This document shows positions 1 through 13,093 of a stretch of 64,000 nucleotides of DNA, one piece after another. Position numbers and translations under genes: made by a program. The stretch is taken from positions 1,657,659 through 1,721,658 of the forward strand of contig NC_030856.1 of NCBI RefSeq assembly GCF_000208745.1. Direction: 5' to 3'. How positions within the stretch are numbered: the first letter of the stretch is position 1; each line of letters begins with the position of its first letter. This DNA comes from Theobroma cacao. Lineage: Eukaryota > Streptophyta > Magnoliopsida > Malvales > Malvaceae. A model generated the notes under the pieces. It was given only the letters and a program-made list of their open reading frames with translations. It had not been told where the DNA came from and did no database searches.

Positions 1-694
1 ATCTTCTTGACTAACCACCTTAGCAAACTCCCTGACCTATACAATAACATAACAAGAACCCAATTATACTCATGAAACCAAATTCAAAGAATCACTGATC
101 ACATATTTAATAGAACAAAGAAACATCTTTACCAAATTCTCTAATGGCGAGATTATATTAACGGGAATTAAGTACATTAGAAAGATTACTTTACTCCTAA
201 TCAAATTCTCTCCTTTTCAACAGAATATACGCTAAGGCAAAGAAAAGGGAAATCACCTTATCCTCGAGACTAGTGGCATTGTGCCGTACGAACTGGAAAA
301 GCCGGTGTTTGATGGCAACGCGGGCGAGTTTCTCGGTACTTATATTCGCTGCCCGGATCAACGAAAGCAGCCCAGGGTCAAGCTCCGGGTAAGCCAAGAA
401 GACGTGGTTAGTGAGGGCCAGCCCCAGCGCAGCGTCGCCGACGAACTCGAGTCGTTGATACGACGTCGAATCGGAGTAAGAAGAGTGAGTCAACGCTTCT
501 TCGAGGAGGCGTTTGTTTCGAAAACTGTAGTTGAGGATCCTCTCCACGGCCGCGATTGAGGCTTCCATGTCGGAAGAAGGCGAGGAGGAAGAGGAGGTGG
601 TGGTGGTGGTGAAGTGGTTGTAGGAGATTGGCGGCGCATGCAAGTTTGCGTAACGGTGGGTGACGGTGTCGACGTGACCGAAGAATTGGTTCAT
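1..694 (-). CDS. RTL2: RNase III-like protein (RTL2-like), 5' part only
   Basis: Two exons are visible: 694-257 (146 codons) and 36-1 (12 codons), joined by an intron with donor GT at 256-255 and acceptor AG at 38-37, phase 0; the gene continues beyond the left edge. The ATG at 694 is the only in-frame ATG upstream of the one at 568, and gives a 42-residue Ser/Thr-rich leader before the domain. Residues about 47-146 form the start of an RNase III domain, including the signature RLEFVGD at 81-87, whose Glu83 and Asp87 are the expected metal-binding residues. The second exon begins VREFAKVV, as expected for the continuation. Plant RTL2 is a nuclear/nucleolar dsRNA endonuclease with RNase III and dsRBD domains, known to process 3' ETS pre-rRNA; the dsRBDs would lie outside the window. 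Translation could alternatively start at 568. Confidence 0.85.
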
Positions 695-1452
695 CGGGGA
701 AGAAGCAGAAAGACTTCCAATGTTGAAAGTGGCTTTCCCAGGAATATGCTCTGTCCCTTCTTGTCGCTGTCTTGCCTTAATAGTGAGAAAGAAGGCTGAT
801 GTAATATTAATAAGAAACTTCCTATAATTGGAAAGTTCTTTTAAACCCAATATCAATTAACTTTTTTCACTTACATAACATATAACTTGACGAGCTAACG
901 TAATGACGTAATACCTTAGTTGATATACCTAATATGATATCATTCTACCTTTCAATATGCCGGGAATTGTTAAATTACACTTAAATTTAGAGAAAAATGC
1001 AAATTGTAAGGATAGAAAATGGTGAGACAAGTGCAGGCAAAATCTAGTGCTTCACCAATTTTAACTAGGATACTAAACAATGCATGTGTGTGTGCAGGCA
1101 AAATCTAGCGCTTCACCAATTTTAGCTAGGATACTAAACAATGCATGTGTATGTGTATATATACATACAAACAAATCCATTGCTGGTTGAATTGGAGCAT
1201 TAGGACAAAAATGGAAAATGTTTCAGCTGAATTAAGGTTCCCAGATTGTTCAGTTTGATTGTTCCGACGACGTCGAAGGTAGTTCTTCTTACATTCCAGA
1301 TCAACATGATCACGCTTCTAGGTAGTTAGTAGCCATGTGTTTCTGGGAATGGTTGCCAACATATAAACTTCAACTGCAACTTTTGCTGTTGGAACCAGTT
1401 CTGGTTCATTGAAATGCTGTTGAGTAAGCTTCTTTGAGAGTGCAAAATGTCC
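695..1452. other. Gene-free spacer between RTL2-like and branching-enzyme genes
   Basis: This stretch would hold the promoter of the RTL2-like gene (transcribed leftwards from 694) and the 3' UTR of the branching-enzyme gene, which stops at 1453. Apart from a 61-bp tandem duplication at 1031-1152, I see no coding signal or RNA gene. Confidence 0.6.
1031..1152. repeat. Two-copy 61-bp tandem duplication
   Basis: The unit starting GTGCAGGCAAAATCTAG at 1031 is repeated at 1092 with only a few substitutions (for example TCTAGTGC against TCTAGCGC, and TTTAACTAGG against TTTAGCTAGG). Each unit ends in an ATGCATGTGT stretch, so slippage at the GT-rich junction is a likely origin. Confidence 0.9.
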
Positions 1453-4400
1453 TCACATTCTTAAAATTCGACTCAGTTTATACACCTGCAAGTCGAAAAG
1501 CAAAGTAAGATTCAAAACTGGAAAGCTTGACCTGATATATAGCACCCATTAGAAAATTTGGCTGAACGAGAATTCTGTTAAATAGAGTTCGCATCTTCGC
1601 TTGTGCAAAGGTTGACAGCATTGCCAGGGTAAATTACAAGGTAGCCAAGCATAAGAGTGACCAACAGACCATGGTGGGAAGGTTCCTATGAATTCTAACA
1701 ATTAGAACAACAGAGTAATTGCATCGAAGTTTACCAACCTGTGCAGTCCTACTAGGCAGTGGAACCTCTATGCAGTTTCGTAGACCGTCAACCCTGGAAA
1801 TTTCAGACAATAGATGCAGTCAAAAGAAACATGCTAGCCAGAATGCAATGGAGTTAAAGTTAATTTTTACCACAAAATATGACAAGATATTCAGGGGAAG
1901 TTGATAACTACCTTCTGCTAATGGTTCGTTGAAGATATTGTTCCTCCTTTATGATCCCTTGACCTCCATATTTTCTTTCATCAGTGTTCAGTATGACCTG
2001 TATCGCCATTGAATATTTCAACTCTATTATAAATGCGTAGGAGGCTACTAAACTGTAACATTTCATGCTGCATTAGATAGGGAGTTCCTCCAAATGAACA
2101 GATTCTAATCTTAATCAAATGAAAGAAGTTATGTCCATTAGTTTAGATTTCTGAAACATCCTTATTGAACAACCTGCATTTCTGTACTTATGGCCATGCC
2201 CGGATGATGAAGAGAAATTAATCTACTTATGAACAAGAAATTTCATAACTGACCAACTTAAAAAGAAAAACATATACTTACCTGATACTCTCCAGCTTCA
2301 TCCACACCCACACAATATCTTTCATAAGAAGTTGTGGGATGAAAGTTGAATATGAAGAGAAGAGGACCTCGTATGTAGGATATTACCTGTATATAATGGA
2401 ACGACAAAATTAATAAGAAAATCATATGGTATTAATCTGTCAAACTAGCCGAGCGGAATATGAGCACTTGTATGTGCATACATGCATGCAGAGAGAGAGA
2501 GAGATTAAGACATCAAATGGGAAGACTGGTGCTATACCATATTAGTGTCATTCACATGGTGAATGTTGGGCAAACCTCTTGAAAGTACCCTTTCATTTTC
2601 GTCCAACTTCATCAGGTCCTAAAAGTTGGCAGAAAAAGTAAGATCCTGCAACCAATGCATTTTTAAATGCTTTTTTTTTATAGAATTTTGAAGCCAAAGC
2701 TAGACCATAATTTCTTGGTCAATAAACAAAAAGGACAACATAGCAATTAATGACAATATATTTACTATGCCGAACAACCATAAAGAGATGACTCATCAAA
2801 TTAATGCATATGCCTAACAGTTCTAGCACTTTTTCAGATTCTTAAGTAGCAAGTAACATAAAGAAAACTGAGGTTAGAAAATGTGTGTGACAATAAAAAG
2901 GCTGTACTGCAGTGTAATAGAATTGATACCTTATCAAAGCAAAATAAATCACGATATACTCCTTCATTTTCTAGAAGATCCCAGCATCGGTTAGCTAGTG
3001 AAAACGAGAACTTGTTGCTTGGCATTGGGAACTCAACCCTCTAGTACATCAAAAGACCATTAATCACAAGAAACAAAGTCTTCATAGATAAGCAAATAGA
3101 AAATCACCCTCACCTTTGGATGCCCAAATTCGTTCCCCATAAAGTTCAGATAACCACAGCCACCAACTGTGAATGTAATCAGTTTGATCATCTGGTTTAA
3201 GGGAAAGAAAACTAATGAGTAATTAACAAAAAATCACAAAGTTTGTTACTAGAGATTGCACTTTCTGGAATGCATTAGAAAAACACATAAAAGTCACAAG
3301 AGTCCAAGTTGTAAGCTGATTTAGGCACTTTTTCCAGCTTTTACTAGCCAAAACCCCTTCAAGAATAATGCTTTGATGCATCTAACCAATATGTCTTACA
3401 TTATTACAAAAACGGTTTTGCTCTACAGAATTGTCAAATTAATAAAATGAATATGAAAGGGCAACAAAGAAAGAGCCTGGTAGCGAAGAGTTAACATATA
3501 AAAAGGCAGAAACGTTGAATACCTTGTTTAGTGAAGATCCTCTAAGCAATAATTCCTCTGAGTGAGGAGCTTGTTCATTCCCTTGACCCAATAATATCTC
3601 TGCCAATGACTGCCCTCCAGATATGGACTGACAGAAAAGATAGTAATCATAGGATATCATCATTCCAATGTATTTATAACTCTAGATGTGAATAAAATTC
3701 TTGTCTGATTCCATCTCAAACAAAGCTTTCACTATATGACAAAAGATTAAAGTAGAAGGGTACTTGGCTGTGATTTTCGGCATAGATGAGCATTTTATCT
3801 GCATAATGTCTATTGCCTAGCAACGTGCTAATTATCTGCATCATAAAAACACTTAGCATTAATGCCAGCATAATAGATGGAAAAATTTATGTTATGAAAG
3901 ATTAAAAAGCATTCCCTCCCTGCCTTGTATATCTCATCAACTAAAAATAAAGAGAAAAGAGAATTAATGGCAATAACAACATAATACTCAATGCTGAATC
4001 AATCTATACCAATCATGTAATACAACCTTGCTCATGCTCCACTCATGGTCAGGAGTGCTCTCAAGCAAAGACGACCACATCTCTGATGCAGAGAGATTGA
4101 CATAATAATCAAATCCCAGTCCACCCTGAGAAGTTGGTTCACATAATCCAGGGTAAAACGTTGCCTGAGTATTAAAGCAGACAGAACTTTATTAAGTCCA
4201 CAAAAGAAAAAAATAAAGCTCAATATGGAAAAGTTCTCAAGGTTAATAACAGTACCAACAAAAGTTTCATTTAATGTAAGCCCAGAACAGCCAGATGTTA
4301 AATTTAAAAAAAAAAAAAAAACAAGTTGATAGATGCAAATAGTGCTCAGACAAGAAGTTTGGTTTCCAAAGATAGTTAAAGAATGCAGTAAAAGTATTGG

Positions 4401-7400
4401 GTTTCTCGAGAAAAGAACAGCACAAAAATAAGACTTACATCTTCAGCAATTGTTATTATATTAGGATGAAGAGCATGCAGTATCTCATTTGCCAAAATGA
4501 GGTACATTAAAGCATCTTTGTCAACGTATTGATTGCAGTACCTGCAATAAAGTATGACTATTTTCAAATAATTCCTGCCAGAGTGAGGAAAAGATTACAG
4601 AATGAAAGATTAAATATTGACTTAAAAAACAGTATTAGACCACCTAAGGTTTTACTAAGATTCCTTCTCTTTTAGGTGCTTAATATAATTTTCCACAATG
4701 AATATATATAATGTTGTTGATTTAGCATCACTAGGATTGTGGAGCTGCCACCCCCTTCGTTGGGGTATCACCTCTTAAGGGATGATTTATGTGTCCAGTA
4801 GTTCTGTTGTTTAGCTTATCCTTCATCTTATGTACTAAAAATATATTCATTTGAGAGCAAAGCTACTTAGTCTAATGTGATACAAAATCAATTAAATTAG
4901 GCATTAGGGAAATGCTACAGTAAGAAACTAACTACTTTCTCCCTCTCAAAGGAGGTTGCTACAAAAGGAAACATTTTAGTAGATGCCTTACTCCTCCAAG
5001 TCACCAGTAAATGAAGCAAAGCCATTGTGTGTATACAGCATTGATGCAAGTGAATGGAACTGAAAACCATCAATCTTATACTCTGAAATCCACCTGCTCA
5101 AGGATTATCTCAACATCATTGCCATTATTGCCTTCCCAAAGGGGAACATAAGTTACTTCCCAAAAGATTACATTACAAATCATAAAACTGAAAAGGAAAA
5201 AATGGAAAAAAGATGTTCTGCACATGTACCAGTTCAAATTTGAGAGGAGAAAATGCAATACATCTAGATCGCCGTATTTAAACATTCGGGTGCCCCAGTG
5301 TCTGTGATGTCCTCGTTTACCTAATCAAGTGCAGAAAGTTGGGAATAAGGAAAGATACTGTACAAAATATAACAATTTATTTGTTAGTCAACTTGACCTC
5401 TTATGACATTTTTTAATAGAACAACAATAACATTAAGAAATATCAGCCAAAACAAAAGGCCAAATATTCCACTTATATGCATTAAATATACAGCACATGA
5501 GCATGTAAAGTCCCCTGCTATCCTGTATAGACTAAAGGCAACAGCAAGAACAGTTATCTCAACGAGTGGCTTGAATTTTTCATAAATCCTATGTTATTGA
5601 CTTTTGTTGGTTATTTGATAGAACAATTGATCTACAACTTCCATTAAATGCTAGGTGATAATTAACATGTTATCATGTGCAACCTCAACTTAACAAAATA
5701 TCCCATCACCTCAATAGAAATGTCAAATATCTAAGAATATTTGTTCTAGCTACTTCAGCATAGAAACCTCAACATAACACAATACCATTAGTGCACAAAA
5801 ATGACAAAGCAAATGTAGGGATTCTGCATCAATAGAACAACTCCTTTATCTCAACTAGATGAACTATCTAGGGATAAAGCATGAAAAAGACAACAAAGTT
5901 TGCAAGTATTGTGTCTCCTATCAAACATCACAGGCTCAAATGCCAAGATATCTCAGACAAGCACCATACACACGAGTCTATTACATAAGGGAGATCAAGA
6001 GTCAAATACAAAACACAGATCAGTTGTTCAAAAAGGAAAAATAAAACATTTACCACTATGAAAGTAACAATCATTTGATCCATCAAAACGTGATAGTCCA
6101 ACCATCTCATCTGCAGCTGAGTAGGAATGCACTATGTCTAAAAAGACCAGCAGACCTAGTCCTGTAGGAAGATGGTAATTGAAACGTGTATTGACCAAAA
6201 AAAATGAACCACAAAGAGGAAAAAGATAATTATATGCTGATATAAACAGTATGCATTCTTGATATAGTGTAGAAAAAGCTTCTGTGACTATGATGCCTAG
6301 CCTATGTGCATTTCTATTATACACAGGGCCTTATTCTAGTGTTATCCACTGTATCTAACTACATGTTATTTTTTCTCCAAACAAGCTGTAAGTTATGAAC
6401 TATTCAGAAACTCAATTCTATTCTACCAGTTTAACTTATGACATTTGGAATCTCCCAACAAAAATGCTTAAATCCACACATTATTTAAATTTGTGTCAGT
6501 CTTAATACACTTTTTAGCATTATAATCCTCTTGAGATAATTGTAATGGATATGCAGCAGCTTAGATGCAGTTAGAGTAGCTATCTTTTAATGCTAAAGAA
6601 GGAACTTTTCACTTGCAAAGAAAATTGAAAATTTCAAAGTTAACTGTGGAAATGAGAAGTTTTGAAAAATAGTGACCATGTGCTTCATCAACCAAACACT
6701 TGAACTCCTCTGGTGTGCCATATCGGCTGCTAACAGCAAAAAAGTTAGTGACCTGCATCACCAAAGACATGCCAGATCAAATAACTATAAAATAAAGATG
6801 AGCACAACTAAGCTGGCAGAATATGTGGAAAATGGTAAGCATCAATCACAAGCATCTTTTAGCATGATGGGCTTGTAAGATAGAAAACACCTTGCTCTAT
6901 CTTGTAATTTCTTGTGACCTAATCACAAGCAATAAAACTAAAACAAACAAGAAGAGCCCATTGTGATCATGGTTCAGCTTCCAATTGCTTGTAGCAAGTT
7001 CAACTGATCTATTTCTGACATTAAATTTTTACTGTCAATGTTGTAATCATCATTTTGCCTCCTTTTGATCTAAACATACAATATAATTGACAATCAAAGT
7101 CTGGAACAAGTTGCATATAATACTAGAAGCATGAAACAGACAGATTCTGAGTCTATAGTTCAAAGGTTTACAGCAATCAATTTATTGACATTTGAAATGA
7201 AAAAGTGGATACAGGTTTCCACAACTTAGAAACCTCACATGTAAATTAATAAAAATGTCAAATATTAGAAAAGAAAGATTAACTCACTCTATAACCAACA
7301 CTGAAATAATCTTTATGTTCAACGATTCCAAAAAACTGGATTGCATTATATCCAGCTTCCTTTACGTGAGGAAGAACCTGCAGTGGAAAAACATAGAATA

Positions 7401-9005
7401 AAACAGAAGAAACGACAGCCAAATTACAGCAGTTAAGATGTATGAACAATGCAACAATTAGAGAGGCACCTTCTCTGTAAAATCATTGAAAGAAGATATT
7501 TTGGGCTCTGATCCACCAATTCCAACATGGCATTCGTAAATGCGCAAAGACTTTGGCACTTTTGGGGCTATGTTTTTCCACTTGTATATGCATTCAGGGG
7601 GTGGTTCCCAGTGAATTGCATAACCTTGTTGTCCCTCTGCATCTGAACATAGTCAATGGAGATCAGATGAAACACATTGGAACTGTTAGATGTTGCTTTG
7701 CCAGTCAATTTTTTATTAATCTTTCTAATACAAATGCAAATGGCTAAAAACATGTAAAAGTGAACAAGACAAAGTTGGAGCTGTTGCTCAAATGGAAACG
7801 ATGCATAAATATGAAGCAGAAAATGACTGCCATCTCTGCGGGGTAATTACCTGGTTGTACAAAAGTAGCCCAAGCAGGTACCCGTTCCAAGGGCCCGTCA
7901 GGAGTATTGAAATACACCCTGTACTTGCTTCCATGAGGAATAGCTGGAGTGTACTTTTTCAACCACGCCTTCCTTCCTTTGCGTGTCTCTATCCAGTACG
8001 GTAAGGGAGGCTTCTTAGCTCGGAATTTCTCTTGCCATGCAGGATCAGCCACAATATTGAAAATATCATATTCTTTTCCATTATCAATTACATCAAATGG
8101 AGGTAAGTTACTAGATGGGTCATCTTTATGCTGTTTTTTCCATGCCTTATATCTGGTTTCTGCATCTGGTATTTCTTCAAACTCCTCCATGGTTTGAGGT
8201 CCGTTAGGGCCAAATATTCGCTCATACAACTTAGCTGGCAATTCAAAACGGTTCTTAATAAAGCGGTCCTCTCCAGGTTCCCAGTACTCATCATTTGCTT
8301 TCTTAAAAACGTCATCAATGGAAACACCACTATCTCCTTTATCGTAATCATCAATATAGTTATATTGCTGAAAATACAGTCCATCTGGTTCTTCTCCTTC
8401 CCTTAATTTATCTTCAATAATTATAAACCAGTATCCATAATCATCATGGCCAAAATGACCCTCCCTTGCAGCATTCTCTGTTGGTGACCACCCGTTGAAG
8501 TCGGCAACTAGTGCACAATAGCGGGCACCTGTTTCCAACATGCTCAATTTTTTTTAATTACCAACAATACAGAAATTGGCTGAGAGACAAATAGTGTGTA
8601 GGTTTCTTTACAGATATCTTTTATCTTATATTGATAGACATTCTTGGGAACATATATATTCAGCAACTAGCTATGAAGAGTCCCATCAGGTAATATACTT
8701 ATTCAAGTAAATTGACTTTCAGCAAAGTTAGATTAGAATTATAAACGTTTTGAGAAGCTTACATAATCAAAGTAAATGTAAAATCAAGGTACAAGCTGAG
8801 CCAAAAACTTGGGTTTGAATTTGATAAGAATTTAAGCTTAGGCCAAACCTGGAGCCCAGTCCATAAAATCCACCCTATGCTCCTTGTGACGATGCATACC
8901 CAATATCTCAAATCCAGACGCCATTTCCTGAAGATTGAGGTGGCGTGTAAAGATTTCAGCTTTAAGATCCTTCAACGATTTATGCCTAGAAAACAGATTA
9001 AAAAG

Positions 9006-9038
<33 letters not shown>

Positions 9039-9645
9039 TGTAAGAGACTATACATTCATAAACAGCAAAACTATACAGAAAAGCATAACTTGTTTTAGCT
9101 TAAAAAGAGATTATTAATTGAAAACAAACACCCCAAGCATTCCAAGTTCTTTCCTCATCAACTCTTTCCAGCTAAAAAACCATACTCTTTTTCCTTCACT
9201 TTCTTGTGAACCAAACAGAACATACAATGTCCCTTTTTTTTTTCTTCACTGGTCAAAACTTTTATTTCCAAACTAAAAAAAAAGCAATAAAACTTAGCTT
9301 TCCAACTTCTCTCCACTCTTTTTCTTTCACTTTCAAATCAATTCTTTTCAACTAAAAACCATACCTTTCACGAAGAAACTGAGCAAAGGCCTTGTGGGTA
9401 ATTCCTAGTTTTGTCAAAAACCCAACTGGGTCGACTCCTTTCTCACTTTCGGCCACACTTTTCTTCCTCTTGGAGTAACTTCTTTGTTGGTTTTGTTGTT
9501 GTTGTGGGTCTATAGAAGAGCATTTTATCCTTATTTTTGTTCTTCTGGCGAAGAATACTATTTGAGGATTGTTTCGAGGTTGGAAATGGAGAATTGGGTT
9601 GTTTGGATAGATAGAAAACTTGGGTTGGAGAGAAAGTGAAGTCAT
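1453..9645 (-). CDS. GBE1: 1,4-alpha-glucan branching enzyme-like protein, class III (GH13, plastid)
   Basis: A 20-exon model gives 900 residues: 9645-9365, 8985-8849, 8528-7851, 7642-7470, 7377-7288, 6752-6677, 6161-6054, 5320-5230, 5093-4992, 4541-4439, 4164-4027, 3835-3764, 3627-3523, 3191-3114, 3040-2930, 2618-2538, 2386-2282, 1997-1912, 1793-1739, 1485-1453. All junctions are GT-AG and in phase. The N terminus is Ser/Arg-rich and looks like a plastid transit peptide. A CBM48-type domain follows ([14 protein letters not shown], from about residue 140), then a GH13 barrel and an all-beta C-terminal domain. GH13 region I is DIVHSY (487-492) and region III keeps Glu612 (TIAED). The nucleophile Asp of region II is His558 (DGFQFHSL), and the region IV Asp is Ser682 (ENHSQ). 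The overall match is to the Arabidopsis BE1/EMB2729 clade, needed for embryo development, rather than to starch-active SBE I/II. Homology is certain; activity is doubtful. Confidence 0.93.
9006..9036. repeat. (ATA)n microsatellite in intron 1 of the branching-enzyme gene
   Basis: About ten tandem ATA/TAA triplets lie just upstream (in transcript sense) of the exon 2 acceptor. Confidence 0.9.
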
Positions 9646-10359
9646 TTCTGAGAAAAATTTGGGTTTTGACAGAGTGTCCTAGTGAGGTTTAAGATAAGAG
9701 AAGGCGGGTACCGAGTTAAGCCAGAGGTTTTTGAGTTGACTTGGGCAAAGAAATTCTTTCTCTATTTTTTAAAATAAATTATTAATTTTATCAAATAAAA
9801 TTATCAAAATATTTTTAATTTAAAATTAATTAAAAAGTATTTTTATAATTTTATTAGATAAAAAAATACAAAATGCTCTAGAAAAAAAATATCAAATCTA
9901 CGTGAAATAAGTTAAAATCACCGTAAATGTAAGTAGATTTAAATTTTTTTTTCACAAAGAAAAATAATTTTCTCATATTCCAAAAACTCCCCATAACTCT
10001 TCCAAAATGACATTTTAAAGCAGAAAATTTTACATTATAGTCATTTGAGTCCTTACAACATTCAAAAGATGGTACTATCTTCTTTCTATTAAATAAGACG
10101 TAGCAAAGCATTACCATTAAAAGAATAGTAGAGTTTGAATCATGAATCTTGATAACTTCTTTTACAATTCCCCACAGGAATAAGAATGGCAATAAAGTTA
10201 TACTCCATTATATTTGCCAATATGTACAGAAGCTAGAATACAATCAAGAACAAGAGTATGAGAAGAGAAGAATTACATGGATTTGGCAAATTTTGTCAAT
10301 TAAATGATTACACAAAGTATACATTGGTTATTCAAGCAACTACAACAAACTCTATGGCA
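9646..10359. other. Spacer: branching-enzyme promoter and PLPHP 3' flank
   Basis: The stretch is AT-rich, with a very AT-rich block at about 9760-9900. It should contain the promoter of the branching-enzyme gene and the 3' UTR of the minus-strand gene ending at 10360. I see no further gene. Confidence 0.5.
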
Positions 10360-13093
10360 TCAATTCGGCAGCTTTTTTGAATAGTCCCGTGGTCCGAAGA
10401 TGGTCGAGCCAACCCTCACGTTTGTACTGCCCATTTCAATCTGCAAGGACCACAGAGTGACATTCATAAGTGGCATAATCCACATACCGATTACTTTTCC
10501 AGAAGAAAATTTTACATATTGATGCTTCAATGTATTACTAAAAACAAAAAGAGATGATAATTCAAGCATTTCTAAAGAGTTCTCTATTCTGCTCTCGATG
10601 AAAGATTCAGACACTTAATTTCAAACCAGTTTCCACAATTTCCATGGACAAGATTTCTCAGCAACTATGACATGAGTGTTAATGGCTTCCGTCAACAAGC
10701 TTATGGAAAAGTATATTTATACAAATTTCATAACCAAAGTGAAAGAATTCAATTTTCCAAACCAAAGAAAGTTTGTTCGGTCCAATCTTAATGTATTCCT
10801 TACCGCTTGCTCAAAGTCGCCAGACATGCCCATCGACAGCTCACACTCATCCTCTGCCATTCCAAGTGCTTTACAAACCTCAACTCTACAGTTTGATAGT
10901 GTCTGTTCATCAGAAGATATAAAATAATGCCCAATAATGTTTATCTGACAAGGAAAAATACAAACGAGGAACAGAAGAAAGCATAATTCTGGTTCTAGAG
11001 TGCCAAAATAACCAACATTAACAGAACATAAAGATGTATGGAGTAATATATACTGGGAAAAACTATGATACTAATTAGTCTATGACATTTAATGACATCA
11101 ATCGGATAAGTACTATTTGATAAAATAAATACTATTGTTATCTTATTGGAGAAAGCCTGCATCCTCCTTTTGAAAGCTCCAAAATCCATTACCCTGAAGT
11201 TCTCTGGTGTTGATGTGTAGTCTGGCATCCCTATCGTCATTAAGCCAGAAAAGTCCAAATTTGGACAGCGCAATTTAACATATTCTGCAAGCTGAATACA
11301 ACCTGAAGGATCTATCCCTGATTTTGCTGCAACAGCATCACGGGAATCAACTGATTAGTCTATCAAATTTTATAGGAGGTTAACATACAGAAAACAAGAT
11401 TGTAATCATTAAAAAGGATTATGCATTTCGCTGGATGTGCGACATGCATAATCCCAACAGGTTGTCAGTAAGCAGGTGAGCTTCATTCAGCTATATTACC
11501 ATCTTGAAAGATTAACCATGACAGTTAAACACATAGTAAACTGAATGAGCGAAAAACCACTTGAAAGGGTCAAACACATCGAATTGAAGATTCAGATCTA
11601 AAATTAGAGGAATTCACTTGACTCACATGCTTCTCCACTTGTATTTACTTGTACGAAAACCTTCAGAGGGTTCCTCCCAAGGTTTGAAACTGCACGGTCA
11701 AGATGGTTTGCAATCTGTGAATTACAAAGACACAGCAAGACATTGTTTTTCTAAGTGAAGGTAATCTGATATGTTTCAGAAGTAAACACAACATGTTCAT
11801 AACTCGGCCCTGTCAAGACCAAATACCTCACTTTCCCTTATACACACAAAAAATTTAGAAATAAGTTCATACCTCACATATTAAGCACAGATACAGGGCT
11901 AAGTCTTTACCTTCTCGTTATCTACACCCTCAAACAATGCTAGATTTGGCACTCCACCTGCATTTACAGAACCAACAAACTTAGGGAAAAAAAATCCAGA
12001 AAAGTCATTATAATCCTTAAAACGAAATAACACTAATAAGAGCTTCACCACACAATTAACAAGCAGGAGTCCTGATTAGTTATCACAATGTTTTATTATA
12101 CACAAGGCACATCCAACTCGCACACGAACACTAGCCCCTCTCCCCTAAACCCCTAGACAAATCTCACATACATAAATACATAATCTCTAGTTCATACTTT
12201 CACATTTGAGCAACATGTGCAACAATAATCGGTCAAACACAAAAGTAGAAATGGGATCCCTGCTTCCTGTCTAAATGTGAGACCTTGATTTTCCTTGATA
12301 TTCATTGACACACCATGAATTTAAAAGGGAAAAAATCCCTCGACCCCGGGTGTATCAAATAATAACACATAAATGAACTAGGCATAGCTACTTTGATAGT
12401 TTTAGACCAGATAACAAAGCAGTCAAAGCATTATCATTATCTTTCAAAATGGTATGCTCATCCACATTAAAATTTTATAAATAAATCCCAACCATAATAC
12501 CCAGCTTGCAGAAGTAGTTCCACTTAAACTATATAGATAAATTACATAAAGATTGGAAATTTACCTTCAAAACTTCAAGAAATATATTTCAAATTAAGAT
12601 TTTTAATATATTTAATTAAAAAAACCGGATTTTACATTGAAGCACTAAAATAAACAGCTTACAAAATTAATTACACTTAAACTAATAAAAAAAGAAAGTT
12701 ACTTCAACAAAAGTTGGCAAATTTACCATACCGAGAAGCGTTTTAGCCTTGTTACTCTGTAAATGCCCAATGAAATGCCACTCAATATCCTCAGGCAGCT
12801 GCTAAAACAATAATAAATAAGTAAATAAATAAATGAAAACTTTTCTTTGTCGAGTGAATCCAGAGAGAAACCTGAGGGGCTTTCTGGACAATTTCTTGGA
12901 CGTAATTCTCGCCGAAGCAGCGGTGACCGGCGTCATAAACTTGGCGGATGAGGGAGTCGGGTTTGGTCTTCGACACGGCCACGGTCCGAACCCGTTCGGG
13001 TCGCGTTCCCGCGCGCTCCGCTGCGTGTCGGACTCGGAGTAGGACCGAACGGAGGGCCGTCACAGCTGCTCCCTCCACAGCTGGAGCCGCCAT
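10360..13093 (-). CDS. Pyridoxal phosphate homeostasis protein (YggS/PROSC family)
   Basis: Seven exons give 245 residues: 13093-12872, 12798-12732, 11957-11911, 11714-11627, 11326-11193, 10902-10804, 10440-10360. The protein is a single-domain PLP-binding TIM barrel of the usual length for this family. Lys42 in AVSKTKP is the expected PLP Schiff-base lysine. [18 protein letters not shown], the MGMSGDF block and the phosphate-binding [12 protein letters not shown] segment are all present in order, ending in the typical FGPRDY tail. Family members bind PLP without known catalysis and buffer free PLP and B6 vitamers. There is no clear targeting peptide, so a cytosolic location is likely. The exon 2 acceptor is ambiguous by one codon (CAG at 12801-12799 could be exonic and would add a Gln); I chose the version matching the family sequence. 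Confidence 0.93.

Noticed and set aside
4730..4800. GC-richer patch GCTGCCACCCCCTTCGTTGGGGTATCACC in intron 9 of the branching-enzyme gene
   Set aside because: It does not read as an exon in any frame consistent with the flanking phases and matches no RNA I know.
5859..6324. Overlapping ORFs of 60-98 codons in branching-enzyme introns
   Set aside because: The minus-strand one contains true exon 7 (6054-6161) read through into the introns; the rest is intronic chance sequence.
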